A stretch of 64,000 nucleotides of DNA from Faecalibacterium duncaniae (GTDB lineage Bacteria > Bacillota > Clostridia > Oscillospirales > Ruminococcaceae). This document shows positions 16,646 through 25,496 of this stretch, one piece after another (positions within the stretch are counted from its first letter, which is position 1; each line of letters opens with the position of its first letter). The notes under the pieces were generated by a model. That model saw only the letters and a list, made by a program, of their open reading frames with translations, had not been told where the DNA came from and made no database searches. The position numbers were made by a program, and so were the translations under genes. The stretch spans positions 1,798,001-1,862,000 of the forward strand of contig NZ_CP048437.1 of the NCBI RefSeq assembly GCF_010509575.1. Reading direction: 5' to 3'.

Positions 16646-19626
16646 ATGCCCCTCAACACCACCGAAAAGCAGTTTGAATCGGACATTGCGGCGGCGCTGC
16701 TCTCCCCTGCCGGGGGCTACACCCGCAATGGGGATTGCTACGACCCCAAGCTGGGGCTGTTTGTGGATACCCTGATCCGCTTTGTGCAAAAGACCCAGCC
16801 CAACGAGTGGGCATTTTTTGAAAAGCAGAACCCGGTAAACCCGGTGCGGAAGTTCTGCACGGCCTTTAACAATGCCTGCGATGCGGACGGACTGCTTTCG
16901 GTGCTGCGGTATGGGTTCAAGCACCGGGGACGGCGGTTCCGGGTGTGCTATTTTCAGCCAGAATCTGCGCTGAACCAGAAGGACGCCCAGCGCTACGCCC
17001 AAAACGAGATCACCTGCAACCGGCAGTGGTTCTACTCCGACACCACCCACAACTCGGTGGACATGGTGCTGGCGGTAAACGGCATCCCGGTGTTCGCCTT
17101 TGAGCTGAAGAACCAGTTCACCGGGCAGACCGTGGAGAACGCCAAACAGCAGTGGATGCACGACCGGGACCCCCGGGAGGTGTGTTTCCAGTTCAACAAG
17201 CGCATTCTGGGCTACTTTTGCGTAGACCTGACCGAGGTGTGGATGGCCACCCGGCTGGCAGGCAAGGACACCCGCTTTCTGCCCTTCAATCAGGGCTCCA
17301 ACGGTGCCGGGCGGGACGGCGGCGCAGGCAACCCGCCCAACCCCAGCGGCTACCTTACCGCCTACCTCTGGGAAGAAGTGTTCCAGAAGGACAGCATGAT
17401 GGACATCCTGCAAAAGTTTATGAGCCTGCAGGACGGCAAGACCCTGATCTTTCCCCGGTACCATCAGCTGGACGTGGTGCGCAAACTGGTGGCAGATGTG
17501 CGGCAGAAGGGTGCCGGGCAGCACTATCTCATCCAGCACAGCGCCGGGTCGGGCAAGTCCAACTCCATTGCTTGGACGGCGTACCGGCTGGCTTCCCTGT
17601 TCAACACCGAGAACAAGCCGGTGTTTGCCAGCGTCATCGTGGTGACTGACCGCACCGTGCTGGACGCACAGCTGCAGGAGACCATCTCCGGCTTCGACCA
17701 TACGCTGGGTGCGGTGGAGGCCATCGGCGAGGACAAAAACTCCGGCGACCTGCGGGATGCCATCAACAACGGCGCACGCATCATCATCACCACGCTGCAA
17801 AAGTTCCCGGTCATCTACACTGAGGTGAATAAGACCGCCGGGAAGAACTATGCCGTTATCATCGACGAAGCGCACTCCTCCCAGACCGGCACCTCTGCTT
17901 TAAAGCTGAAAGCCGCCCTTGCCGACACCGAGGACGCGCTGCGGGAATATGCCGAGCTGGAAGGCAAAGCGGAGGACGAGATCGACCCGGAGGATGCACT
18001 GGTGAAGGAGTTGACCTCCCACGGGCGGCACAAGAACCTGTCCTTCTTTGCCTTTACCGCCACCCCAAAAGCCGCCACGCTGGAGCTGTTCGGCACCGAG
18101 TACCCGGACGGCAGCCACCACCCTTTCCACATTTACAGTATGCGGCAGGCCATCGAGGAAGGGTTCATTCTGGATGTGCTGCAAAACTACATGACCTATT
18201 CCACCTGCTTCAAGATCGCCAAGACCATCCCGGACAACCCCGACCTGCCTGCCAGCCGGGCGGCGAAGCTCATCCGCAAGTATGAGGAGCTGCACCCCTA
18301 TAACATCAGCCAGAAGGCAAAGATCATTGTAGAGACCTTCCGGGAGACCACCAGCCACAAGATCGGCGGGCGGGGCAAGATGATGGTAGTCACCTCCTCC
18401 CGATTGGCCGATTGGCGGCGGTGCGATACTTCCACGAGGTCAAGCGCTACATTGCCGAGCAGGGCTATGACGATGTGCAGATCTTAGCGGCATTTTCCGG
18501 TGCTGTGCCGGACGGCGGTGTGGAGTACACGGAGCCGTCTCTGAACGTCCGCGCTGATGGCAGTCACATTGCAGAGAGCCAGACCAAAAAGGAGTTCCAC
18601 AACAACTTCAATGTGCTCATCGTGGCAGAAAAATACCAGACCGGTTTTGACGAACCGCTGCTCCACACCATGATCGTGGACAAAAAGCTGAAGGGCGTCA
18701 AGGCAGTGCAGACTCTCTCCCGTCTGAACCGTACCTGTCCCGGCAAAACCGACACCTTTGTGCTGGATTTTGTGAACAAGGCAGAGGACATCCGGGAGGC
18801 ATTCCAGCCGTTTTATCAGGAAACCTTTCTGGAGCAGGAGGTCAACACCGACCTCATTTACAAGACCCAGAAGGAGCTGCGGAGCTTTGCCGTTTATTCC
18901 GATGCAGACGTGGAAGCCTTTGCCAAGGAGTATTTCCGCAGCACCAAGCAGGATAAAAACGCCGTGGGCCGCATGAGCAGCGTCTTGAAGCCGGTGGCAG
19001 ACCGCTACAACCAGAAAACGCAGGCCGAGCGGTACCAGTTCCGCCGCTTGCTGCGCAGCCTTGTCAAGTGGTACGGCTACGTTTCGCAGGTGGCACGGAT
19101 GTTCGATGAAGAGCTGCACAAGGAGAACGTATTCTGTGCCTACCTGCTCAAGCTGCTGCCGCCGGACGAGGTCTCTCCGCTGGATCTGGAGGGCAAATTG
19201 CAGCTGGAATATTACAAGCTGCAAAAGACCTTTGCCGGTGCCATTGAGCTGGAACACGCCAAGGGCGTCTACGAGCCTGTCACCCAGAAGGGTGCTCTCG
19301 GCCACGACCCCAAGGAGCCGCTGGACGAGATCATTTTGAAAATCAACGAAAAGTTCAAGGGTGAGTTCACCAATGCCGACCGGGTGCTGCTTACCGCTCT
19401 GCATGACCGTCTGCTGGCTGACCCGAAGCTGGCAAAGCTGGCGCGCAGCTCCGACCCGCAGATCTTTACCGAGAGCATCTTCCCCAAAGCCTTTGACACC
19501 GCCGCACAGGACAGCTATCTCGAAGCGCAGGACACCTTCTCTTCCCTGTTTGAGGACACCAGCAAGTACAAGGCTATCATGTCGGCGCTGGCAGAGTGGC
19601 TGTATGGAGAATTCCGCAAGAAGTAA
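16646..19626 (+). pseudogene. hsdR: Type I restriction endonuclease subunit, frameshifted
   Basis: HsdR translocates and cuts unmodified DNA. The first frame (16646-18487) has the nuclease core '[10 protein letters not shown]' (E-x-K, around residue 153), Walker A '[11 protein letters not shown]' (~300) and '[11 protein letters not shown]' (~407). The second frame (from about 18412) carries the second RecA lobe ('[19 protein letters not shown]', 'LSRLNRT') and the C-terminal domain. The two frames join in '[16 protein letters not shown]', where CGATTGGC stands twice in tandem (18401-18416). Removing one copy gives one frame of 990 residues, normal for the family. As read, the product stops at about 613 residues and lacks the second motor lobe, so restriction is probably off while HsdM/HsdS can still methylate. 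Confidence 0.9.
18401..18416. repeat. 8-bp tandem duplication that breaks hsdR
   Basis: CGATTGGC occurs twice without a spacer. One copy restores the frame and the expected protein sequence. It is either a recent inactivating slip, a reversible switch, or an assembly error. Confidence 0.9.
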
Positions 19627-19683
19627 AACAGTTTTCCTTTTTATTTGCTTAAAACAGCCTGCATCCTTCAGATGCAGTTCAAG

Positions 19684-20005
19684 GGTTTGGGTGCTCCCCA
19701 ACAAGTATTTTGCAGAGCAAAATAAGCAGATGTATATACGTCTGCATTGCTTGCTACAATGGTGTTGGTTCTGAGAAGCTCACAGCCAGTGAGCTATACA
19801 GATGCCCAAACCTAAGCTACAATGAAGATGTGCTGAGAGAACGAAGCATTGCTTGAGCTGAACGCTCGTACGCGCAAACTGTTCTCCGCCATCTCCATTG
19901 CAGCGTTCGATCGACGCAGGTTGAGTAGATGTTGCCGTACATTCGTGTCACAAAGCAAGCTGAATCGGTAATGGGCATAGGCGGAACCGGCATTAAAGGA
20001 GGTCA
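19684..20005 (+). ncRNA. Candidate IS110 bridge RNA / left end
   Basis: IS110-family elements of this layout express a bridge RNA from the non-coding end upstream of the transposase. The 380-bp gap between hsdR and the transposase holds no gene but several pairings: GGTTTGGG at 19684 with CCCAAACC at 19805, a hairpin GCTCAC/GTGAGC at 19778-19794, and GCAGATGTATATACGTCTGC at 19728. GCTACAATG occurs twice (19753 and 19816) and may mark the end or a promoter. Limits are estimates; the loops that read target and donor are not assigned. Confidence 0.45.
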
Positions 20006-20010
20006 GAAAA

Positions 20011-21246
20011 ATGGAAGCTGCTGTTATTACCGCCGTCGGTATTGATGTGTCTAAGAGCAAAAGCACAGTTGCGGTACGGAGACCCGGAGGCGAAATCGTA
20101 CTTCGGCCTTTCGATGTCCGCCACACGAACAGTGACTTAAAAAAGCTGACATCCACACTCAAAAAACTGGGAGGCGATATTCGTATTGTAATGGAACATA
20201 CCAGTACGTACTGGAGACCGATCGCGCTGACATTAAAGGAAGCAGGCTTTTTTGTTTCCGTTGTCAATGCGATGCTGATCCACGATTTTAGTGATAATAC
20301 GATCCGAAAGCTGAAGACGGACCGTGCGGATGCTCTTAAAATCGCAAACTATGCGCTTACCTTTTGGGATATACTGCCCCCGTTCAATAATGAAGAAGAA
20401 ACCAGGCTGCTTCTTAAAATGCAATCCAGAGCAAATGAGCGGATCACTGCGACTGCAACAGCGTTGCGGAACGGTCTGATTGCGCTGGCTGACCAAACAT
20501 TTTCCGGGGTAAATATTGCGTTTGCTCCGAACACCAAAAATGCGAATGGACATGAAAAATGGGTAGATTTCTTTCTGCGTTATTGGCACAAGGATTGTGT
20601 CTGTCAATATTCCATGGAGGCTTTCACGGAATCTTATCGGGGCTGGTGCAAACGAAAAAACTACAAGTTCCGTACAGATACCGCTCACAAAATCTATCTG
20701 CTTGCACAGGAAAGCGTGGCTACTCTTCCGAAATGCGAAAGTACAAAGATGCTGATCACGCAGGCTTGCAAAAGCCTGAATGCCGTTTGCGAGGCCAAGC
20801 AAAGCACCCAGCTTGAAATGCAGCGGTTGGCTGCAATGCTCCCCGAATACGAGGTTGTGATGCAGATGGAAGGAGCCGGACCCGTTACCGGGCCTGCTCT
20901 TATGGCCGAAATTGGTGATGTTCGGCGGTTCAAAAACAAGAAAGCGTTGGTGGCCTTTGCTGGTATTGACGCACCGCCGTTCCAGTCTGGTGCATTTGAA
21001 TCCAAGTCACGCCATGTTTCCAAACGAGGCTCACCGCATCTGAGGCGAACCATTTTTATTATATCGAATATTATTTTAACACGCTCAAACCCGGAAAATG
21101 CAGTTTACTGCTTTATGGACAAAAAGCGTTCCGAAGGAAAACATTATTACGTTTATACCGTCGCAGGAAGTGCGAAGTTCCTGCGGGTCTATTACGCTCG
21201 TGTTACTGAATTTCTACGGTCCCAGCCATCTTATGATGCCTATTGA
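20011..21246 (+). CDS. IS110-family transposase
   Basis: A 411-residue recombinase with an N-terminal RuvC-like DEDD domain and a C-terminal Transposase_20 domain holding the catalytic serine. The acidic residues are visible as Asp12 in 'GIDVSKSKSTVAV', Glu62 in 'MEHTSTYWRP' and Asp104/Asp107 in 'KTDRADALKIA'. The C-terminal part has 'MEGAGPVTGPALMAEIGD' and 'AFAGIDAPPFQSGAF', with the serine-bearing region 'SKRGSPHLRR'. The ATG at 20011 follows AAAGGAGGTCAG. Its long non-coding leader and short tail place it in the IS110 group rather than IS1111. All motifs are intact, so it may be active. Confidence 0.93.
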   Translation: MEAAVITAVGIDVSKSKSTVAVRRPGGEIVLRPFDVRHTNSDLKKLTSTLKKLGGDIRIVMEHTSTYWRPIALTLKEAGFFVSVVNAMLIHDFSDNTIRKLKTDRADALKIANYALTFWDILPPFNNEEETRLLLKMQSRANERITATATALRNGLIALADQTFSGVNIAFAPNTKNANGHEKWVDFFLRYWHKDCVCQYSMEAFTESYRGWCKRKNYKFRTDTAHKIYLLAQESVATLPKCESTKMLITQACKSLNAVCEAKQSTQLEMQRLAAMLPEYEVVMQMEGAGPVTGPALMAEIGDVRRFKNKKALVAFAGIDAPPFQSGAFESKSRHVSKRGSPHLRRTIFIISNIILTRSNPENAVYCFMDKKRSEGKHYYVYTVAGSAKFLRVYYARVTEFLRSQPSYDAY

Positions 21247-21309
21247 TGATTTCTGATGAACCATTACGATGATTTTCAGCTGACAAGCTGTGCTGTCGGC
21301 TTATTAAAG

Positions 21310-21347
21310 TTGCCGGATGCTTAACTGCACCCGGCAATAAATTTTTG
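21310..21347 (+). terminator. Possible terminator after the transposase
   Basis: TTGCCGG / CCGGCAA stem with a 14-nt loop, then TAAATTTTT. The remaining ~220 bp up to the next gene are AT-rich with no gene that I can support; the right end of the insertion sequence must lie here. Confidence 0.55.
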
Positions 21348-21572
21348 ATGATTTTTTGTTCAGGCTATTGACACTCGTTAGCAGGTTTGTTACTTCTACT
21401 ATATACATTACATATAGAGCTTTTTATAATCATCCCCTCTTTTAATTATCTATATATAGTGTTGGTATATCTCTCAAAAAAAGCGGTCGAAGTGGTAACA
21501 TCCCATATTTGCCGTCGATTTCGGCTCCGTTGTTACTTGCGTTACCGAATATTTTGCAGTATCCTTTTGTTA

Positions 21573-24476
21573 TCAGAAGAATTCACTAGCTTTTCTGTAT
21601 TCATAGGCCTGCTCAATATTAGCGATGATCACCTTTACGCTGCTCTTTCCAACTCGCTGGTTTTCCTGTCTGTTTTCGACATATCCACGGTCCTTGAAAC
21701 CACGGATGCTCTTTTCGTAGGAAAAGCCATTGTCAATCAGCATTTTTCTGAGACAATTCGGCAGGATATAGGTTTTCTTTTCTCCTGGCTCATATCTTCC
21801 GAGCCGCGGTTCTCGTGCTACTTCATTAAGATGCTTCACTTCAAAATGCTCCTGATTGGAAGCGATCCATTCCTTTACAGTATCCCATGCACGCTCTACC
21901 GCATCTGCCTTCTGCTCTTTCTTCAGTGCTTCCAGCAGTTCAAAACCCATTTCCCATGCTGCACCACATGCCTCCTCACCAGCATTAAAAACAGCCTTTG
22001 ATGCAATAAAGTCCGCAAAGACAAGCACAGCAACAAATTCCAGATGAATGCTCGTACATTTGTCATAGAGCATCGCGTACATCGAAACAAACTCATCCCG
22101 GAAATTTGTATAAGCCTGCCGCAGCTTGCTGGTGCCCTTTTCCAGCTCATATTCATGGAACAGGTAATCCATAAACATTTGCCCTGCAAAGCCGTAGTTC
22201 TCCGCTGCTGTCTGATGCACTGTTCTGGAAAAGTCCGTGTCACCGATTGGTGATGCATACAGTTCCATGACGCGCGTATTTTCACCGTCCATGGAATTCT
22301 GCACCGTGATCGGTTGTTCACCAGTAGACAGAATGGTATTGCACCATGTCTGCATTTTCTGCGTACCACCGATGCGGTCACCACGCATCTTTCCAATACC
22401 ATTGCCCAGCATATACATCATTCGAGACAGATTTTCATACTTCAAACTGAGCGACTGCAGCTCATCCAGTGCCAGTGGAATGTTCCGCACTGTACCTGCC
22501 GTGTGCTCGATGCCGACCGCAGTGCTATTATAGCTCCGCAGCAGCACATTAGGATCGCCGTAGATGGACACTGCTGCCTTCAGCACCGCCGTCTTACCAC
22601 TGCGAGAGTTTGCCCAGAGGTGGAAGATGAACGGCCGCTGTTGAAGGGGCTGCAGCAGCACAGATGCGAAGGATGTCGCCAGCATGACCCGTGCAGCCTG
22701 CATCGTGCGCAGCGTTGCTGCCATCTCCATCCATTTGTCTTTGTCACCGTGCGGCATAACAGCAGCGATAATCCGATGGCTTTCCTCGCCGGCACCATCA
22801 TAGGCGGCACGGCTTTCCATGTGGTAAGGGAAGAATTCCCTGTTCTTGACCCAACCCATGCGCTCGATACTGCGGTGCCGCGGAATGACGGTTTTGTTGG
22901 AAGTTTCAAAAGCTTCCATATATTTGACTGCCTCTTTAGAGGTTTCCGATGTCACCGGCAATCCCTGATTTGCATATTTTACCAGTTTGCTCTTATCCAT
23001 TGCATCGCCGCGTGGAACGATAATTTTTCTCCAACGGCAATCACCATAGAAAGCCAGTTCCAGCTTTACATCTTCATCATCAACATTCCTCATTCGCCGG
23101 GAAATATAAACCAGTGCGGAAAAGGCTGATTTTGTATAGGGAACGCCATTCAGGAATTCAATGTGTCGAACTCCTTCCATATCGACTTCCCAGCCTTTCG
23201 GCACCACCAGTCCATTCAGTTCCATGCCATCCAGTTCCAATGCCTTGCAGAACTCCTGTCCGCCTTCGTGTATATCTGCCTTTCCACCAGTGGTGGTCAG
23301 CATTTTTTCAAGGTCCCGGACTCCGATCTTCAGTTTGCCATATTTTTCCTTCAGCTTAAAATACTGGATTGGCTGGTGTTCCCGTGCATAACGTACCAGC
23401 TGAAGATTCTTTTCTTCTAAAGCCTCATCAACTGTCAGCTCCTCTTCCAGCAACTTTTTTACACGTTCTTCTATAGTGTAGTATGCAAAAACGATCGGTG
23501 CCCGAACACCGCACCCCTCTTTCGGACAATCAAATCCGAAAAAGTCCCGGATATAACGGCAGGAGCATGGACGGCTCATTTTTGCAGCACGCTCGTAATA
23601 TTCCTCTGTCTGGTCGTAAGAATATCCGGGATATGTCTCGCTCCTCTCATGCACTTTTTTCTGACCGTCTTCCGTAACGGCAACAATAGAGATCATCGTA
23701 TGCCACATTGGCTCTGGCAGTGTTGCGGCATTTTCAATGCAATAATCAATAAAAGCACACTTTTCACACATACGTTCCGCAGGGCCGACCAAATCGCTCT
23801 CTGCATGGAATTCAACAATTTCGGTAATTCGCTTAAATTCTTTAAAAGCAGTTACCGGATAGCGGAATTCCTCGGCACTATATACCTCGCACCGTTTCGG
23901 CGGGTTGCTCTTAAAGTTCAGTGAACCCGGAGCCCGAAACATTCGAGGAACATCCTGCACATTGTCCAGTTTCCATCCCTTTTTACGCCCCTCTGCAATG
24001 ACATACATACCGAACCCGGCAGAGAGTTCCCGGATCTGCTCACGCTCATCCTCGTTATGGATAATAAACGGCTCGTTCAGAGGCCAAATGGCATGCACGC
24101 CGTTGCCCGACCGCACAATGATGGAAGGCTTCAGCTTCAAACTGTTTACAAATGCAATCGCTTCTTCTTCCGTCTTCGGCAGTGCGGTTTCTTTGTGTGC
24201 CGGCCCCAGCACATCCACATCCGCCACCATGCAAACAACGGTGTGAATCTGTCCGATACCACCTCTGACACTCGATGGCAGCCCTTCCTGACGCAGTGCA
24301 ACGCAATAATAGGTGTTGGCACTGGTACCCAGCACTTTAATGCGCTCCGCTGCTTTGTCCAGTTCCGTGACCGGGATATGCTCATTTCTGGAATCCGGCA
24401 GCGTCGTGATGGTAATGCATCCTTCTGTGCATTTACCATACAGCATCTGCAAAAAATCCCTCGTTGTAATATTCAT
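21573..24476 (-). CDS. Primase-polymerase / DUF927 helicase fusion
   Basis: A 967-residue replication-type protein. The N-terminal ~230 residues have an archaeo-eukaryotic primase look: 'VVCMVADVDVLG' supplies the metal-binding acidic pair and 'IIVRSGNGVHAIWPL' the S-G-x-G-x-H motif. Cys-rich segments follow ('CEKCAFIDYC', 'CSCRYIRDFFGFDCPKEGC'). The second half is a DUF927 helicase with Walker A 'WANSRSGKTAVLKA' and Walker B 'NIPLALDELQSL'. This order is typical of plasmid or satellite replication proteins. Start at ATG 24476 is chosen because of GGGGAGAG 8 nt upstream; the frame stays open a further 67 codons to 24677. It is alone on the minus strand of the island. Confidence 0.75.
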   Translation of the reverse strand: MNITTRDFLQMLYGKCTEGCITITTLPDSRNEHIPVTELDKAAERIKVLGTSANTYYCVALRQEGLPSSVRGGIGQIHTVVCMVADVDVLGPAHKETALPKTEEEAIAFVNSLKLKPSIIVRSGNGVHAIWPLNEPFIIHNEDEREQIRELSAGFGMYVIAEGRKKGWKLDNVQDVPRMFRAPGSLNFKSNPPKRCEVYSAEEFRYPVTAFKEFKRITEIVEFHAESDLVGPAERMCEKCAFIDYCIENAATLPEPMWHTMISIVAVTEDGQKKVHERSETYPGYSYDQTEEYYERAAKMSRPCSCRYIRDFFGFDCPKEGCGVRAPIVFAYYTIEERVKKLLEEELTVDEALEEKNLQLVRYAREHQPIQYFKLKEKYGKLKIGVRDLEKMLTTTGGKADIHEGGQEFCKALELDGMELNGLVVPKGWEVDMEGVRHIEFLNGVPYTKSAFSALVYISRRMRNVDDEDVKLELAFYGDCRWRKIIVPRGDAMDKSKLVKYANQGLPVTSETSKEAVKYMEAFETSNKTVIPRHRSIERMGWVKNREFFPYHMESRAAYDGAGEESHRIIAAVMPHGDKDKWMEMAATLRTMQAARVMLATSFASVLLQPLQQRPFIFHLWANSRSGKTAVLKAAVSIYGDPNVLLRSYNSTAVGIEHTAGTVRNIPLALDELQSLSLKYENLSRMMYMLGNGIGKMRGDRIGGTQKMQTWCNTILSTGEQPITVQNSMDGENTRVMELYASPIGDTDFSRTVHQTAAENYGFAGQMFMDYLFHEYELEKGTSKLRQAYTNFRDEFVSMYAMLYDKCTSIHLEFVAVLVFADFIASKAVFNAGEEACGAAWEMGFELLEALKKEQKADAVERAWDTVKEWIASNQEHFEVKHLNEVAREPRLGRYEPGEKKTYILPNCLRKMLIDNGFSYEKSIRGFKDRGYVENRQENQRVGKSSVKVIIANIEQAYEYRKASEFF

Positions 24477-24486
24477 AGGCTTCTCT

Positions 24487-24495
24487 CCCCCCCCC
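24487..24495 (-). repeat. G9 homopolymer in the ribosome binding region
   Basis: Nine C on the plus strand (nine G in the transcript) sit 10 nt upstream of the start of the primase/DUF927 gene and include its ribosome binding site. Tracts like this slip easily and could alter translation or the reading frame of the upstream extension. Confidence 0.6.
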
Positions 24496-24599
24496 TGTGT
24501 TTTTAACGTGTAATCAATCTTTTTCTCTACATATCCGTACCTCCATTCTACCATGTTGCCTTTCAGACCAACGAACTTCTGAAGTTCACTTTCCTTCCG

Positions 24600-24980
24600 C
24601 TGCTCAAAATTAAAGGCCTTCATAAAGCGCACGATTTTCGGGCAAAATACAACCTTTTTACCGTTTCTTTCACACAATTCTCACATTTGCAGCCATTTCG
24701 ATTATTTTCTCGTGAACTACAAAGCAGGCAACCTTTGCAATTGCCCATTGATCAGGGCATCTACAAAAGTCGCCTGCTTTGTTTACCTATCATCGAATCA
24801 TGCTGTTGCATAGCAAATGACCAGCGGCAATTACCTCTGAACTGCAATAATTCCCTGACTTCCACTTTCTCCTTTCATCTGGCTCGGAAATAAAGGCCTT
24901 CACTATGTACACCGAAATCGGGCAAAAAGGAGACACTCTTCATGTTTCTTTCACAAAATTTTAACATTCAAAGCCTTATC
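24600..24980 (-). repeat. Imperfect duplicated leader upstream of the primase gene
   Basis: About 80 bp at 24605-24690 recur imperfectly at 24890-24975. Shared blocks include AAAGGCCTTCA, ATCGGGCAAAA (ATTTTCGGGCAAAA in the first copy) and TTTCTTTCACA. On the minus strand each copy could encode a peptide starting with 'CERN'. The copies are about 290 bp apart and suggest a partly duplicated promoter/leader or a decayed gene start. Confidence 0.5.
24719..24782. repeat. Perfect 11-bp inverted repeat with 42-nt spacer
   Basis: ACAAAGCAGGC at 24719-24729 pairs with GCCTGCTTTGT at 24772-24782, and the spacer itself has TTGCCCAT..ATCAGGGCA pairing. It could be a structured RNA, an operator or a terminator in either direction. 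It lies between the two leader copies. Confidence 0.45.
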
Positions 24981-25033
24981 CAAATCTATTCACCCTGCCC
25001 TTTATTGTACATAGCAGCTTGTGGAATAGGACG

Positions 25034-25070
25034 AAAAAGCCGGTAGGCTTTCGACCTACCGGCTGTTCGT
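25034..25070 (-). terminator. Strong hairpin terminator in the long intergenic region
   Basis: AGCCGGTAGG / CCTACCGGCT with a 7-nt loop and an A-run on the left side, which is a U-run for minus-strand transcripts. It separates the primase leader from the defence operon promoter. Confidence 0.6.
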
Positions 25071-25134
25071 CTGTTTATATTCAGCTTTTGACAGTTTATA
25101 TTATAGCACCGATTCGCTTACGATGCAATACGTT

Positions 25135-25183
25135 TTTTCTCCAATATAAGCCATTTTCTCCAATCAAATAGCTTTTCTCCATT
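25135..25183 (+). repeat. Three TTTTCTCC repeats, 19-bp period
   Basis: TTTTCTCC begins at 25135, 25154 and 25173 (exact 19-bp spacing), the first two followed by AAT. They lie about 230 bp before the defence-operon promoter. They may be a regulator binding array or iterons for the primase/DUF927 protein. Confidence 0.5.
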
Positions 25184-25405
25184 TAAGCATCACTTTACTC
25201 TACTATTCATTCACCATTCTCTACTCTCCGGAACAACTACATGTCTGCAATCTCCCCGATGCACCTGTTCTATATAAGAATTCAGCGCGCCGCACGGCGG
25301 TGTTCCCTGCTTTTCGTACATCTTGTATCACCTGCCCTATGTATAAAAGTATACCATGGCAGTTAGACGGCTTCAACAAAATCTCATGCAATTCTTATGG
25401 CAGAA

Positions 25406-25434
25406 TTGATGTTTGTGCCTGTCTGTGGTAGAAT
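25406..25434 (+). promoter_or_regulatory. Sigma-70-type promoter of the helicase/methylase operon
   Basis: TTGATG (25406) and TAGAAT (25429) are separated by exactly 17 bp and lie 60 bp before the first gene of the five-gene operon. No other promoter as good is seen up to 42.4 kb. Confidence 0.6.
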
Positions 25435-25496
25435 AATGATAATTATACTCTTATATGTATATCTCGGAAAATCATAAAAAGCAGGGAGATTTCAAA

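Larger units (their letters stand above)
19684..21385 (+). mobile_element. IS110-family insertion sequence, limits approximate
   Basis: The element consists of the non-coding left part and one transposase gene. IS110 elements have no terminal inverted repeats and make no target duplication, so the ends cannot be read from one copy. The left end lies after the hsdR stop (19626) and the right end between 21247 and the start of the next gene region. Confidence 0.6.

Noticed and set aside
16640..17875. 411-residue frame opposite hsdR
   Set aside because: Antisense shadow of a GC-rich gene with clear motifs on the plus strand.
21573..24476. Prophage origin of the island
   Set aside because: The primase-helicase could be phage-like, but no capsid, terminase, portal, tail or lysis gene is present.
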